From contig NZ_CP108644.1 of NCBI RefSeq assembly GCF_041435495.1, positions 3,767,501-3,831,500 on the forward strand: 64,000 nt of DNA, given 5' to 3'. Below the pieces are notes generated by a model. It did not search any database. It was not told the DNA's origin and saw nothing but the letters and a program-made list of their open reading frames with translations. Shown here piece after piece: positions 1 to 10,155 of this stretch; the first letter of the stretch is position 1; each line of letters starts with the position of its first letter. The DNA is from Streptomyces sp. NBC_01116. GTDB taxonomy: Bacteria; Actinomycetota; Actinomycetes; Streptomycetales; Streptomycetaceae. Made by a program: the position numbers and the translations under genes.

Positions 1-1730
<1,730 letters not shown>

Positions 1731-2180
1731 CGTTAATCGCTCCTCAGAGCGGTCGGTCAGTGAGGGGTCGGTCCCCTCCCAGTCCTTCCGCATGCTAGTC
1801 CCGCAGGACGGGACAGCTCATTCCAACTGCCGACATCCGTCCGGATCACCCCGCGCCGGGCGGGGATTCTTACTGCCGAACAGCTGACAACTGCTCCAAC
1901 CCGATGGTGCGAGACGATGTTCCCGCAGGCCAGGCAGATACCCCTTTCGCCAGTACGCCGATGGCGAACGTGAGACGTCTCGGCCAGCGTGTCGCCCCTT
2001 CCCACTAGGAAAGTCTTACCCGCAATCACCGACAGTCCATGCGGCGCGCCCCCGTTCCCTCCGCTACGGGCGAACATCCCTGCGCTGCTGAACGCTCTCG
2101 CGCGCCCCCATCGCCAGGACTGAACGTGATACTCCAGGAACCCTGCGTAACCCCGGAGGCGGTTCGACGGTTCATCGGAC
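1731..2180. other. clpC upstream region without a convincing gene
   Basis: These 450 bp separate divergent clpC and the next plus-strand gene. Frames that stay open here show no recognisable domain and weak ribosome sites. The stretch holds the ClgR-like dyad at 1946-1969 and a small stem (GTCCCG/CGGGAC, 1798-1814) that would lie in the clpC leader. The length suggests a regulated promoter and a long 5' UTR. Confidence 0.6.
1946..1969 (-). promoter_or_regulatory. Candidate ClgR operator upstream of clpC
   Basis: The plus strand reads TTCGCC, 11 bases, GGCGAA, a perfect dyad. Read toward clpC it begins GTTCGCC and contains GTTCGC-N5-GCG. As remembered, the Streptomyces ClgR operator is GTTCGCY-N5-GCG, so the half-site matches but the spacing to the final GCG is one base short if Y is counted. 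ClgR activates clp and lon genes, which fits the position. This is inference from motif and context. Confidence 0.45.
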
Positions 2181-2783
2181 ATGCCTCCCACCGTCCCCCA
2201 GCCCCGATCGTCACCCGATGCCGCTCCGGGATCGGCCGATGCCGCACTCGCCCGGCGGTACGCGGGGGAGCTGGGCTGGGCCACCGCGGGAAGGGATCCG
2301 CTGCGGCTGCTCACCGGGGCGCTCTTCGATGTGCTGGAGCTGCCCGCCGAGGCCGGTCACGCCGTGCTGCGGCGCGGTGTGCGCACCGGCCCCGTACTGC
2401 TGTCCGGCACGCGGATGGGTCTGCTGGTCGCCGCGGGCGGCGCCGATGAGCTGCCGGGGCTGCTCGACTGGCTGGAGTGGGGCCCGGTCGCGCTGGACCT
2501 GACCGCCGTGGGTGCGGGGGGCCGTGTCACGGCCCCGCCTCTCCCGGGTGCCCCGGGGGACTCGCCGGGGGCCGCCGTGTGGCTGCGGCCCCCAGAGCCG
2601 AGGCGTGCGCCCGAGCCGCGACTGCCGGCCCTCACGGGCTTCGGGAGCAGCGGTGGGGATGCCCCCGATCTCGTACGCCTGGTGGACGCCGCGGCAACCG
2701 AATGCCATCGGGTCCGGCTGTCACGCGCCCGTTCGGGGGCGCCGACAAGGGGTGGAGCGGATCAGCCGTTGGCCTTCTCGTAA
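2181..2783 (+). CDS. Conserved Streptomyces protein of the SCO3374 type
   Basis: A 200-residue soluble protein rich in Ala, Gly and Pro, with no membrane segment. Its N-terminal half (RYAGELGWATAGRDPL, then RTGPVLLSGTRMGLLV) and C-terminal half (PDLVRLVDAAATECHR) resemble the actinomycete SCO3374 family, which has no assigned function. I recall it always lying between clpC and lsr2 in Streptomyces. Its last 22 bases overlap the end of lsr2 on the opposite strand. The ATG has only a weak ribosome site (ATCGGAC), so translation level and start are uncertain. Confidence 0.75.
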   Translation: MPPTVPQPRSSPDAAPGSADAALARRYAGELGWATAGRDPLRLLTGALFDVLELPAEAGHAVLRRGVRTGPVLLSGTRMGLLVAAGGADELPGLLDWLEWGPVALDLTAVGAGGRVTAPPLPGAPGDSPGAAVWLRPPEPRRAPEPRLPALTGFGSSGGDAPDLVRLVDAAATECHRVRLSRARSGAPTRGGADQPLAFS

Positions 2784-3097
2784 GCCTCGCGGATCTCGGC
2801 GGGAACGCGGCCGCGGTCATTCACATTGTGGCCGTTCTCCCGCGCCCACCGGCGGATTTCCGCGGTGTCCTTGTTACCGCCCGCCACGGCACGGCCCTTG
2901 CCGCGGCCCGTGGCCGCACGGCCGCCGGTGCGACGTCCACCCTTGGTGTAGGGCTCGAGAAGGCCGCGAAGCTTGTCCGCGTTGGCCGTGGTGAGGTCGA
3001 TCTCGTACGTCTTGCCGTCAAGGGCGAACGTGACGGTCTCATCGGCCTCGACGCCGTCGAGGTCATCGACAAGAAGGACCTGAACCTTCTGTGCCAC
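2762..3097 (-). CDS. lsr2: Lsr2, nucleoid-associated silencing protein
   Basis: Small DNA-binding protein that oligomerises on A/T-rich DNA and silences horizontally acquired genes (actinobacterial H-NS analogue). The N-terminal dimerisation domain (VQVLLVDDLDGVEADETVTF) is followed by a basic Gly/Arg linker. The C-terminal DNA-binding domain carries the RGR clamp (NDRGRVPAEI). I chose the GTG at 3097 (111 aa) because GAAAGGAAA stands 4 bases before it; an in-frame ATG at 3112 lies upstream of that site. It converges on and overlaps the preceding hypothetical gene by 22 bases. Confidence 0.97.
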   Translation of the reverse strand: MAQKVQVLLVDDLDGVEADETVTFALDGKTYEIDLTTANADKLRGLLEPYTKGGRRTGGRAATGRGKGRAVAGGNKDTAEIRRWARENGHNVNDRGRVPAEIREAYEKANG

Positions 3098-3241
3098 GGG
3101 ATTTCCTTTCATCGAAAATGGAGTACGCGGAAAGGAAACCGCTTTTCCCCCGAAAACACAAACCCCCTGGAGAGGTTCAGCAGCCCGAGAGGACGGGAAA
3201 CGTGCGCGATTCGGACATAGGGTTGCAGGTCCTTCTGCAGA

Positions 3242-3811
3242 TCACAGGTGCAGAAGCATCCGGCTGTTGCCCAAGGTGTTCGGCTTCACTCGTTCGAGAC
3301 CGAGGAACTCCGCGACACCCTCGTCGTAGGAACGCAGCAGCTCACTGTAGACATCGGTGTCGACGGGCGTCTCTCCGATCTCGACGAAGCCGTGCTTCGC
3401 GAAGAAGTCCACTTCGAAGGTGAGACAGAAAACCCTGCGGACACCGAGCCATCGCGCGGTCTGCAAGAGCTTGTCCAGTACGTGATGCCCGACTCCCGCG
3501 CCCTTGATGCGGGGGTCGACGGCAAGGGTCCGCACTTCCGCCAGGTCTTCCCACATGACATGAAGTGCGCCGCAGCCGATGACCGCCGCGTCCTCGTCGC
3601 GTTCCGCGACCCAGAACTCCTGGATGTCCTCGTAAAGGGTGACGGTCGCTTTGTCGAGCAGGATGCCTCCCGACACGTACCCGTCGAGGAGTCGTCGTAC
3701 GGACGCGACATCACTCGTCCTGGCCCGCCGGACGGTGATGGCGGGCTTATTTACCGACGGGTCGGTATGGAGTTCGGTATCCGGATCGCATTGCGACTGG
3801 TCTGAGGACAT
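3242..3811 (-). CDS. GNAT N-acetyltransferase, short ArgA-like amino-acid N-acetyltransferase
   Basis: A 189-residue GNAT-fold enzyme that probably transfers acetyl from acetyl-CoA to an amino acid. After an N-terminal extension of about 25 residues come the GNAT strand VRRARTSDV, the AcCoA loop (DPRIKGAGVGHHVLDKLL, motif A) and the late motif FFAKHGFVEIG. This layout resembles the short N-acetylglutamate synthases of actinobacteria (Rv2747 type), so a role in arginine synthesis is plausible. No other arg gene is nearby. The substrate is inferred, not shown. Confidence 0.8.
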   Translation of the reverse strand: MSSDQSQCDPDTELHTDPSVNKPAITVRRARTSDVASVRRLLDGYVSGGILLDKATVTLYEDIQEFWVAERDEDAAVIGCGALHVMWEDLAEVRTLAVDPRIKGAGVGHHVLDKLLQTARWLGVRRVFCLTFEVDFFAKHGFVEIGETPVDTDVYSELLRSYDEGVAEFLGLERVKPNTLGNSRMLLHL

Positions 3812-3820
3812 GTCCCGACG

Positions 3821-4276
3821 CTATCGCCCGCCCTCCGGCGGCACGTCATCGGCCGGGGCGTCATCTCCGGTGGCGGCGGCGGTCGGTTCCGCGGGGTCGC
3901 CGGAGGTTTCGGCGAGGTTGGGGGAAACCATGCGAACGGCGTCCTGGAGCGCTTCGCGCTGTTCGGCGGACATCATGCCGAAGAACGCGACAAGTGCCGC
4001 GGCGGGGTTGTCACTGCGCGACCAGGCTTCGTTCATCAGTGCGGCCGAGTAGGCGGCCCTCGTGGAGACGGCCGTATATCGATAGGCCCGGCCGTCGACT
4101 TCCCTGCGCACCCAGCCCTTCTGATGGAGATTGTCCATTACCGTCATCACGGTCGTGTAGGCGATGGACCGTTCCTGCTGAAGGTCCTCAAGGACTTCCC
4201 GCACCGTTACCGGTCGGTTCCATTGCCAGACACGCGTCATCACGGCGTCTTCGAGGTCTCCCAATTGGCGGGGCAC
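3821..4276 (-). CDS. BlaI/MecI/CopY-family transcriptional repressor
   Basis: Winged-helix repressor of 151 residues. The N-terminal PRQLGDLEDAVM and the recognition part AYTTVMTVMDNLHQKGWVRR are typical of BlaI/MecI, followed by the dimerisation helices and a disordered acidic tail. The usual partner, an M56 sensor protease, is not adjacent, so the inducer pathway is unknown. Translation starts at GTG 4276. No ribosome site precedes it, while a TAAAAT -10-like hexamer lies 6 bases upstream, which suggests a leaderless mRNA. It ends 9 bases before the acetyltransferase start and may be co-transcribed with it. Confidence 0.9.
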   Translation of the reverse strand: MPRQLGDLEDAVMTRVWQWNRPVTVREVLEDLQQERSIAYTTVMTVMDNLHQKGWVRREVDGRAYRYTAVSTRAAYSAALMNEAWSRSDNPAAALVAFFGMMSAEQREALQDAVRMVSPNLAETSGDPAEPTAAATGDDAPADDVPPEGGR

Positions 4277-4282
4277 GAGATC

Positions 4283-4288
4283 ATTTTA
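4283..4288 (-). promoter_or_regulatory. Candidate -10 of a leaderless promoter for the BlaI-type gene
   Basis: On the minus strand TAAAAT is followed by 6 bases and the GTG start. With the usual 6-7 base distance, transcription would begin at the start codon. The upstream 30 bp are unusually A/T-rich for this genome, and a repressor operator may lie there. Confidence 0.4.
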
Positions 4289-4324
4289 GTGCTAGATGTC
4301 CTGAATGTTCTGGTATTTACACAG

Positions 4325-4360
4325 CAAAAGAGCGCACGGCTCGGATGAGTCGTGCGCTCC
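4325..4360 (-). terminator. Intrinsic terminator after the membrane microprotein gene
   Basis: A perfect 9-bp stem, GAGCGCACG (4330-4338) with CGTGCGCTC (4351-4359), is followed on the minus strand by CTTTTGC. It stands about 50 bases beyond the stop codon of the small gene at 4410-4589 and isolates it from the BlaI promoter. Confidence 0.75.
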
Positions 4361-4409
4361 GGGGACGCGCGCTTCGGGAAGATACGGGGCGGGCGGACCG
4401 CTGCCGTGA

Positions 4410-4589
4410 TCAGGCATTCTCCGGATGAGCGGTCTGCTTTACGGATTCCGCGCGGGCGAGCGCCGCGTCCACCACGGCGTCCTCCTTGGTCTTGTTCGGA
4501 CCACCCTGGCTCTTGACGATGATCACGATCAGGGCGATGAAGAAGACGGCCATCACCACGGGGGGCACGAGCGCGGATACGTAGTCCAT
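4410..4589 (-). CDS. Single-pass membrane microprotein (59 aa)
   Basis: A short gene that length cut-offs would miss. ATG at 4589, TGA at 4410. Residues 1-10 are a short outer segment, residues ~8-26 (VPPVVMAVFFIALIVIIV) form one strong membrane helix, then KSQGG leads into a charged cytoplasmic tail of about 30 residues (PNKTKEDAVVDAALARAES). Codon third positions are G/C-rich as in real genes here, and an intrinsic terminator follows. The ribosome site is modest (TCTGGAC). No function is known to me; possible roles are a transporter or protease accessory subunit. Confidence 0.75.
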   Translation of the reverse strand: MDYVSALVPPVVMAVFFIALIVIIVKSQGGPNKTKEDAVVDAALARAESVKQTAHPENA

Positions 4590-4672
4590 GCCGTCCAGAG
4601 TAGCGAGCCCGGAACGGCCCGACGCGGCGACCTCCCGGTGGGAGGCCGCCGCGTCGGACGCCGCGCGGGAGG

Positions 4673-5257
4673 TCAGCCGGCCGCCCGCTCCTCGGACGGC
4701 GGCGGCGCGGGCCGGCGACGCGGCGGGAAGACCTCGGAGGGCTTGGGCATCGGGCGGTCGCCGGGCTTCTGCGGGCGGTCCGGGGCCGCCGGGGTCCTGG
4801 GCCGGTCCGGCTCCTGCCCGGCGGCGCGGCCGCCGGGCAGGGCGAGCAGCCTGCTGCGGGGCCCGGGGGCCGCGAGCCCGGCGGAGCGGCCGGCGAGCCG
4901 GGCCCGTACGGAACGTTCGGCGAGCACCTGGCAGCGCTCCAGGAGGGCCGCCGCGAGCCGCCCGCCGCGCAGGGCCCGCAGCGCGGCCAGATCGTCCGGG
5001 CGGGGGTCGTAGCCGGCCGCCAGGGCGTCCTGGAGCAGCTCCAGGTAGCCGGCGGCGGAGCCGGGGAGGGCGTTGCGGTAGCGGGCGAGGTCGGCGAGGA
5101 GGAACGCTCGCAGCCGACCCGCCTCACCGGCCGCCTCGTCCACGGAGCCGGCGAGCCGCAGGCAGTCCTGGACGTCCTCGTCGGACAGGGGCATGGGGTG
5201 GAGGGCGATGGCAAGGGCACGTCGGAGCACCCGCAGCTCGTCCGCGCTGAACGCCAT
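4673..5257 (-). CDS. Conserved hypothetical protein, helical with a basic Pro-rich tail
   Basis: 194 residues from the ATG at 5257, which follows ACGAGGCGGC (GAGG at good spacing). An in-frame ATG at 5287 would add ten residues but has no ribosome site. Residues 1-125 are predicted all-helical (FSADELRVLRRALAIAL, YLELLQDALAAGYD), and the last 60 are disordered and rich in Arg and Pro (PRTPAAPDRPQKPGDR). No catalytic motif or membrane segment is visible. It lies between the microprotein and the coaX operon. I do not recognise a characterised family. Confidence 0.75.
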   Translation of the reverse strand: MAFSADELRVLRRALAIALHPMPLSDEDVQDCLRLAGSVDEAAGEAGRLRAFLLADLARYRNALPGSAAGYLELLQDALAAGYDPRPDDLAALRALRGGRLAAALLERCQVLAERSVRARLAGRSAGLAAPGPRSRLLALPGGRAAGQEPDRPRTPAAPDRPQKPGDRPMPKPSEVFPPRRRPAPPPSEERAAG

Positions 5258-5429
5258 GCCGCCTCGTGAACCGTAGGGCGTGGGCATAACGCGACAATAC
5301 GTGCTAAATGGACAAAATCCGTTTAACTGGTCGTCGGTGGCGCGGCGTGCCCGTCCCTCCGCCCCGGCCCCGCCCCCGGCCGTTCCCGCAGGTACCGGCG
5401 GGTTCCGGCAGGCTCCGGCGGAAGGGGCC

Positions 5430-6227
5430 CTACGACCGGGAGACGTTCCGCTCGTACACCAGGCGCAGCCCGATGAGCGTCAGCCACGGCTCGTGCTCGT
5501 CGATGACCGAGGACTCCCCCAACACCATCGGAGCAAGGCCGCCCGTCGCGATGACGGTGACGTCGTCCGGGTCGGCGGCCAGCTCCTTCTTCATCCGGGC
5601 CACCACCCCGTCGACCTGGCCCGCGAAGCCGTAGACGATGCCGGACTGCATGGCCTCGACGGTGTTCTTGCCGATCACGCTGCGCGGCCGGGCCAGCTCG
5701 ATCTTGCGGAGCTGGGCGCCCTTGACGCCGAGGGCCTCGACCGAGATCTCGATGCCGGGGGCGATCACCCCGCCGGTGTACTCGCCGCGCGGGGAGACCG
5801 CGTCGAAGGTGGTGGCGGTGCCGAAGTCGACGACGATCGCCGGGCCCCCGTACAGCTCGACGGCGGCGACCGCGTTGATGATGCGGTCCGCGCCGACCTC
5901 CTTGGGGTTGTCCATCAGGATCGGCACGCCCGTCTTGACGCCGGGCTCCACCAGGACGGCGGGGACGTCGCCGTAGTAGCGGCGGGTGACCTCGCGCAGT
6001 TCGTGCAGGACCGAGGGGACGGTGGCGCAGATCGCGATGCCCTCGATGCCGTCGCCCAGCTCCATGCCGAGCAGCGGGTGCATGCCCATCAGGCCCTGGA
6101 GCAGGACGGCCAGTTCGTCGGCGGTGCGGCGGGCGTCCGTGGAGATCCGCCAGTGCTCGACGATCTCCTCGCCGTCGAAGAGGCCGAGGACCGTGTGCGT
6201 GTTGCCGACGTCGATGGTGAGCAGCAT
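5430..6227 (-). CDS. coaX: Type III pantothenate kinase CoaX
   Basis: Phosphorylates pantothenate with ATP, the first committed step of CoA synthesis, in the cytoplasm. 265 residues, normal for the family. The ASKHA-fold phosphate loop LLTIDVGNTHTVLG is at the N-terminus. GADRIINAVAA and the conserved VVDFGTATTFD follow in the middle, then GGVIAPGIEIS and VIATGGLAPM. The ATG overlaps the nadC stop by one base (TGATG), so the two are translationally coupled. It is the last gene of the DUF2520-panC-nadB-nadC-coaX operon. Confidence 0.97.
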   Translation of the reverse strand: MLLTIDVGNTHTVLGLFDGEEIVEHWRISTDARRTADELAVLLQGLMGMHPLLGMELGDGIEGIAICATVPSVLHELREVTRRYYGDVPAVLVEPGVKTGVPILMDNPKEVGADRIINAVAAVELYGGPAIVVDFGTATTFDAVSPRGEYTGGVIAPGIEISVEALGVKGAQLRKIELARPRSVIGKNTVEAMQSGIVYGFAGQVDGVVARMKKELAADPDDVTVIATGGLAPMVLGESSVIDEHEPWLTLIGLRLVYERNVSRS

Positions 6228-7300
6228 CAGACGTCGGCCCCGTCGGTGGCGGAGGCGTCGGCGTCGGCGTCGCGGAAGTCCAGGCCGATGTCGAGGATCG
6301 GCGAGGAGTGGGTGAGCGCCCCGACCGCGAGGTAGTCGACGCCCGCGTCGGCGTAGGCGCGGGCCGAGTCGAGGGTCAGGCGGCCGGAGGACTCCAGCAC
6401 CGCCCGCCCGGCGACCAGGGCGACGGCCTCGGCGGTCTCGGCCGGGGTGAAGTTGTCCAGCAGGATCAGGTCGACGCCCGCGTCCAGCACCTCGCGGACC
6501 TGGTCCATCGTGTCGACCTCGACCTCGATGGGCAGCTCGGGGAACTCGGCGCGGACCCGCTTGAAGGCCTCGGCGACGCCGCCCGCGGCGATCACGTGGT
6601 TGTCCTTGACCAGGGCCGCGTCGGAGAGCGACATCCGGTGGTTGACGCCGCCGCCGCAGCGCACCGCGTACTTCTCCAGCGCGCGCAGGCCCGCCGTCGT
6701 CTTGCGGGTGTCGCGGACCTCGGCCTTGCTGCCCTCCAGCACGTCCGCCCACGCGCGGGTGGCGGTCGCGATGCCCGAGAGGCGGCAGAGCAGGTTGAGC
6801 GCGCTGCGCTCGCCGGTCAGCAGGTCGCGGGTGCGCGTGGTGACGGTCAGCAGCTTCTGGCCGGGGACGATCCGGTCGCCGTCCTCGACGTGCCGCTCGA
6901 CCTCGAACTCCTCGGTGCAGACGATCGACAGGACCGCCTCGGCGACCCGGAGCCCGGCGACCGTGCCCGCCTCGCGGGCGGTGAAGTCACCGGTGATCAC
7001 GGCGTCCTCGGGGACGGTCGCCACGGTCGTGACGTCCACCCCGCCGTCGAGGTCCTCCTCGATCGCCACATGGGCGACGTCCTCGACCTGGACGGGGTCG
7101 AGCCCCGCCCGGGCCAGCAGCAGGGCGAGCGCGGGGTCCAGGCCGCACTCCAGGGCTTCGGGGTCGAACCCGTCGTCGCCGCCGCAGCCGCAGGCATCGC
7201 CGCAGCCGCCTTCGGCCGGTGCGGAGGATGCGGGCGCGCCGACGCTGATCAGCGGTACGTCCACGGGTGTGGGGCGCGGATTCTCTTCGGGCGTGCTCAC
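6227..7300 (-). CDS. nadC: Nicotinate-nucleotide pyrophosphorylase NadC with a Cys-rich N-terminal extension
   Basis: Converts quinolinate and PRPP to nicotinate mononucleotide, the third step of de novo NAD synthesis. The catalytic body includes DVTTVATVPED, GERSALNLLCRLSGIAT, RDTRKTTAGLRALEKYAV, GGGVNHRMSLSDA and KDNH. At 357 residues it is about 70 longer than typical enzymes. The extra N-terminus contains the cluster GGCGDACGCGGDDG (four Cys in nine positions), which could bind metal. The start is GTG after GAGGAG. coaX follows immediately; nadB lies 147 bp upstream. Confidence 0.96.
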   Translation of the reverse strand: MSTPEENPRPTPVDVPLISVGAPASSAPAEGGCGDACGCGGDDGFDPEALECGLDPALALLLARAGLDPVQVEDVAHVAIEEDLDGGVDVTTVATVPEDAVITGDFTAREAGTVAGLRVAEAVLSIVCTEEFEVERHVEDGDRIVPGQKLLTVTTRTRDLLTGERSALNLLCRLSGIATATRAWADVLEGSKAEVRDTRKTTAGLRALEKYAVRCGGGVNHRMSLSDAALVKDNHVIAAGGVAEAFKRVRAEFPELPIEVEVDTMDQVREVLDAGVDLILLDNFTPAETAEAVALVAGRAVLESSGRLTLDSARAYADAGVDYLAVGALTHSSPILDIGLDFRDADADASATDGADV

Positions 7301-7378
7301 GGTGACGGCTCCTCGGGGGCGTGGCGGGTGGTGCGGGTAGGGCGGGTGATGCTCTTGTGCTGCCGGTGCCGCGCTGTG

Positions 7379-7448
7379 GTGTCCGGCGCCGCGGGTGTCT
7401 CCAGCAGTCTGCGGTGTCCGGCGGTGCGGCTGCTCCCAGCAGTCTGCT
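7379..7448. repeat. Imperfect 35-bp tandem duplication between nadB and nadC
   Basis: Two copies start with GTGTCCGGCG at 7379 and 7414 and each end in CCAGCAGTCTGC. The second copy runs up to the nadB stop codon. It lies in the transcribed nadB-nadC spacer. No coding potential is seen. Confidence 0.7.
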
Positions 7449-9139
7449 CAATCCGACGGGCGTACGGGCGGGAACGCCGCGGTCTCCGTGCGGTGGACGA
7501 CCGGGGTGCGGTCCGCGGCGATGCGGACGACCAGGTGGCGGCGGCCGTGGGCGTCGTCGCGGTCGGGACGGTCCTCGCGCCAGTGGCAGCCGCGGGTCTC
7601 CTCGCGCTCCCGGGCGGCGGCGACCAGGACCCGGGAGACCAGGAGCAGGTTGGTGACCTCCCAGGCGTCGACCCCGGGGACGACCGCCTTGGCGCCGCCC
7701 GGCCCCTCCGCCTCGGCGGCGGCGTCGCGGTGCAGGGCCTCCAGCTCCTCGGCGGCGGCGGCCAGGCTGTCGGCGGAGCGCAGGACTCCGGCGCCCCGGG
7801 TCATGGCGCGCTGGATCGCCGTACGGGCCTCGGGGGCCAGCAGCGGGGCGGGGCCGCCCGCGTCCGGGCTCCCGGCCGGTTCGGTGCGGGGCGGGCGGGC
7901 CCCGGCGATGTCGGCGGCGATGCGCTCGGCGAAGACCAGGCCCTCCAGGAGGGAGTTGGACGCGAGGCGGTTGGCGCCGTGCACACCGGTGCAGGCGACC
8001 TCGCCGCAGGCGTACAGGCCGGGGACGGTGGTGCGGCCCCGCAGGTCGGTGCGGACGCCGCCGGAGGCGTAGTGCGCGGCCGGGGCGACCGGGACCGGCT
8101 CGGTCACCGGGTCGATGCCGTGGGACCGGCAGGCGGCCAGGATGGTGGGGAAGCGCTGCTCCCACATCCGCGCCCCGAAGTGCCGGGCGTCGAGATACAT
8201 GTGCTCGGCGCCGTGTTCGATCATCCGGCGGGTGATGGCCTTGGCGACGATGTCGCGGGGGGCCAGCTCGGCCAGCTCGTGCTGTCCGAGCATGAAGCGG
8301 ACGCCGTCGCCGTCGACGAGGTGCGCGCCCTCGCCGCGGACGGCTTCGGAGACCAGCGGCTGCTGGCCCTCGGAGTCCGCGCCGAGGAACAGGACGGTCG
8401 GGTGGAACTGGACGAACTCCAGGTCGGAGACCTCCGCCCCGGCCCGCAGCGCGAGCGCCACCCCGTCGCCGGTGGAGACGGGAGGGTTGGTGGTGGCGGA
8501 GAAGACCTGGCCCATGCCGCCGGTGGCCAGGACGACCGAGGGGGCCCGGACCGCGCCGACGCCGTCGTGCTGGCCCTCGCCCATGACGTGCAGCGAGACG
8601 CCCGCCGTACGGCCTTCGGCGTCCGTGAGCAGATCCAGGACCAGGGCGTTCTCGATGGTGTGCAGGGCGGCCTCGCGGACCGCGCCGACCAGGGCGCGGG
8701 AGATCTCCGCGCCGGTCGCGTCGCCGCCCGCGTGGGCGATGCGGCGGCGGTGGTGGCCGCCCTCGCGGGTGAGCGCGATGTCGCCGCTGTCGGTGGTGTC
8801 GAAGTGCGCGCCGGTGGTGATCAGCCGGCGTACGGCGTCGGGGCCCTCGGTGACCAGGGTGCGCACGGCCTCCTCGTCGCAGAGGCCCGCGCCCGCGACG
8901 AGGGTGTCGTCGAGGTGCTGCTCGGGGGTGTCGCCCTCGCCGAGCGCAGCGGCGATGCCGCCCTGGGCCCAGCGGGTCGAGCCGTCGTCGAGGCGGGCCT
9001 TGGTGACGACGACGGTGTCCAGGCCGGCGGCGGCGCAGCGCAGCGCCGTGGTGAGCCCGGCGACGCCGGAGCCGACCACGACGACGTCCGCGTCGATGGC
9101 CCAGCCGGGGGCGGGGGCGGTCAGCCGTATTCCGGTCAC
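7448..9139 (-). CDS. nadB: L-aspartate oxidase NadB
   Basis: FAD enzyme that oxidises L-aspartate to iminoaspartate, the first step of de novo NAD synthesis. 563 residues. The N-terminal Rossmann motif is [14 protein letters not shown]. The active-site region contains [30 protein letters not shown] and the FAD loop [19 protein letters not shown]. The C-terminus has the succinate-dehydrogenase flavoprotein-like helical domain. The GTG start overlaps the panC stop by four bases (GTGA). nadA is not in this window. Confidence 0.97.
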   Translation of the reverse strand: MTGIRLTAPAPGWAIDADVVVVGSGVAGLTTALRCAAAGLDTVVVTKARLDDGSTRWAQGGIAAALGEGDTPEQHLDDTLVAGAGLCDEEAVRTLVTEGPDAVRRLITTGAHFDTTDSGDIALTREGGHHRRRIAHAGGDATGAEISRALVGAVREAALHTIENALVLDLLTDAEGRTAGVSLHVMGEGQHDGVGAVRAPSVVLATGGMGQVFSATTNPPVSTGDGVALALRAGAEVSDLEFVQFHPTVLFLGADSEGQQPLVSEAVRGEGAHLVDGDGVRFMLGQHELAELAPRDIVAKAITRRMIEHGAEHMYLDARHFGARMWEQRFPTILAACRSHGIDPVTEPVPVAPAAHYASGGVRTDLRGRTTVPGLYACGEVACTGVHGANRLASNSLLEGLVFAERIAADIAGARPPRTEPAGSPDAGGPAPLLAPEARTAIQRAMTRGAGVLRSADSLAAAAEELEALHRDAAAEAEGPGGAKAVVPGVDAWEVTNLLLVSRVLVAAAREREETRGCHWREDRPDRDDAHGRRHLVVRIAADRTPVVHRTETAAFPPVRPSD

Positions 9140-10155
9140 GTCAGGGCTCCGAAGGTGAGGGGGATGTTGTCGATGAGGCGGGTGTCCCCGACCCGGGCCG
9201 CGACGGCGAGGATCGCCTCCCCGCTCTCGCGGTCGTCCGGGATCTCGGTGAAGTCCGCCGGGTCCACCAGCGCCAGGTAGTCGAGGGCGAGCGGCGCCCT
9301 GTCCCGGGCGGCGGCCTCCTCCAGGATCGTCCGCGCGGTGGCCCGGACGGCGGCGGGCGCCCCGTGGGGCCGGGCCAGCGCCACGGCCTGCGCGTCGGCG
9401 GCGGCGCGGGCCTCACCGAGCCGGTTGAGGCCGGCGGCCCGGTCGCCGCCGGGCGCGGTGGCCCGGGCCCGCTCGTGCAGTGCCTGCTGGGCGGCGAGCC
9501 GGTCACGGGCCGCGAACAGGGCGCGGGACAGGGCCAGCGCGGTGTGCCGCTCCGTGGCGGTGAGGAAGCGGTTGCGGCTGGAGAGCGCGAGGCCGTCCGG
9601 GTCCCGGACGGTGGGCACGCCGGTGATCCGGACGCCGAAGTTCAGGTCGCGGACCATGCGGCGGATCAGGGCGAGCTGCTGGGCGTCCTTCTGGCCGTAG
9701 AACGCCTCGTCGGGGCGGGTGAGGTGGAGGAGCTTGGCGACGACGGTGAGCATCCCGTCGAAGTGCCCCGGGCGGGCCGCGCCTTCGAGGCGCTCGCCCA
9801 TGGGGCCCGCGGCGATGCGGACCTGGGGCTCTCCGCCGGGGTAGACCTCCTCCACGCCGGGGGCGAAGACCGCGTCGGCCCCCGCCGCCGCGACGGTCTC
9901 CAGGTCGGCGTCCAGGGTGCGCGGATAGCGGTCCAGGTCGGCGGCCTCGCCGAACTGGAGCGGGTTCACGAAGACGGTGACCACGACCTGGCCGTCCGCC
10001 CCGGCCGCCGCGCGGGCGGCCCGGATCAGGGCGGCGTGGCCCTCGTGGAGCGCGCCCATCGTCATGACGACGGCCCGCTCGGCCCCGGCGGGGCGGGACA
10101 GCGCGTCCAGCTCGGCGGCGGTGCGCAGGAGGGCGGGCCGGACCGTGCGCGTCAT
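9136..10155 (-). CDS. panC: Pantothenate synthetase PanC
   Basis: ATP-dependent ligation of pantoate and beta-alanine to pantothenate, the substrate of CoaX encoded in the same operon. 339 residues. Signature elements: [14 protein letters not shown] near residue 32 (HxGH nucleotide motif), [39 protein letters not shown] and SSRNRFL. The C-terminal domain is enlarged by an Ala-rich insert (about residues 225-270) not usual in short enzymes. It overlaps both neighbours by four bases. panD is not adjacent, unlike the mycobacterial panC-panD pair. Confidence 0.97.
   Translation of the reverse strand: MTRTVRPALLRTAAELDALSRPAGAERAVVMTMGALHEGHAALIRAARAAAGADGQVVVTVFVNPLQFGEAADLDRYPRTLDADLETVAAAGADAVFAPGVEEVYPGGEPQVRIAAGPMGERLEGAARPGHFDGMLTVVAKLLHLTRPDEAFYGQKDAQQLALIRRMVRDLNFGVRITGVPTVRDPDGLALSSRNRFLTATERHTALALSRALFAARDRLAAQQALHERARATAPGGDRAAGLNRLGEARAAADAQAVALARPHGAPAAVRATARTILEEAAARDRAPLALDYLALVDPADFTEIPDDRESGEAILAVAARVGDTRLIDNIPLTFGALT

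Noticed and set aside
1757..2314. Minus-strand open frame upstream of clpC
   Set aside because: Mixed composition, no homology I recognise, overlaps a conserved plus-strand gene, and covers the likely clpC promoter.
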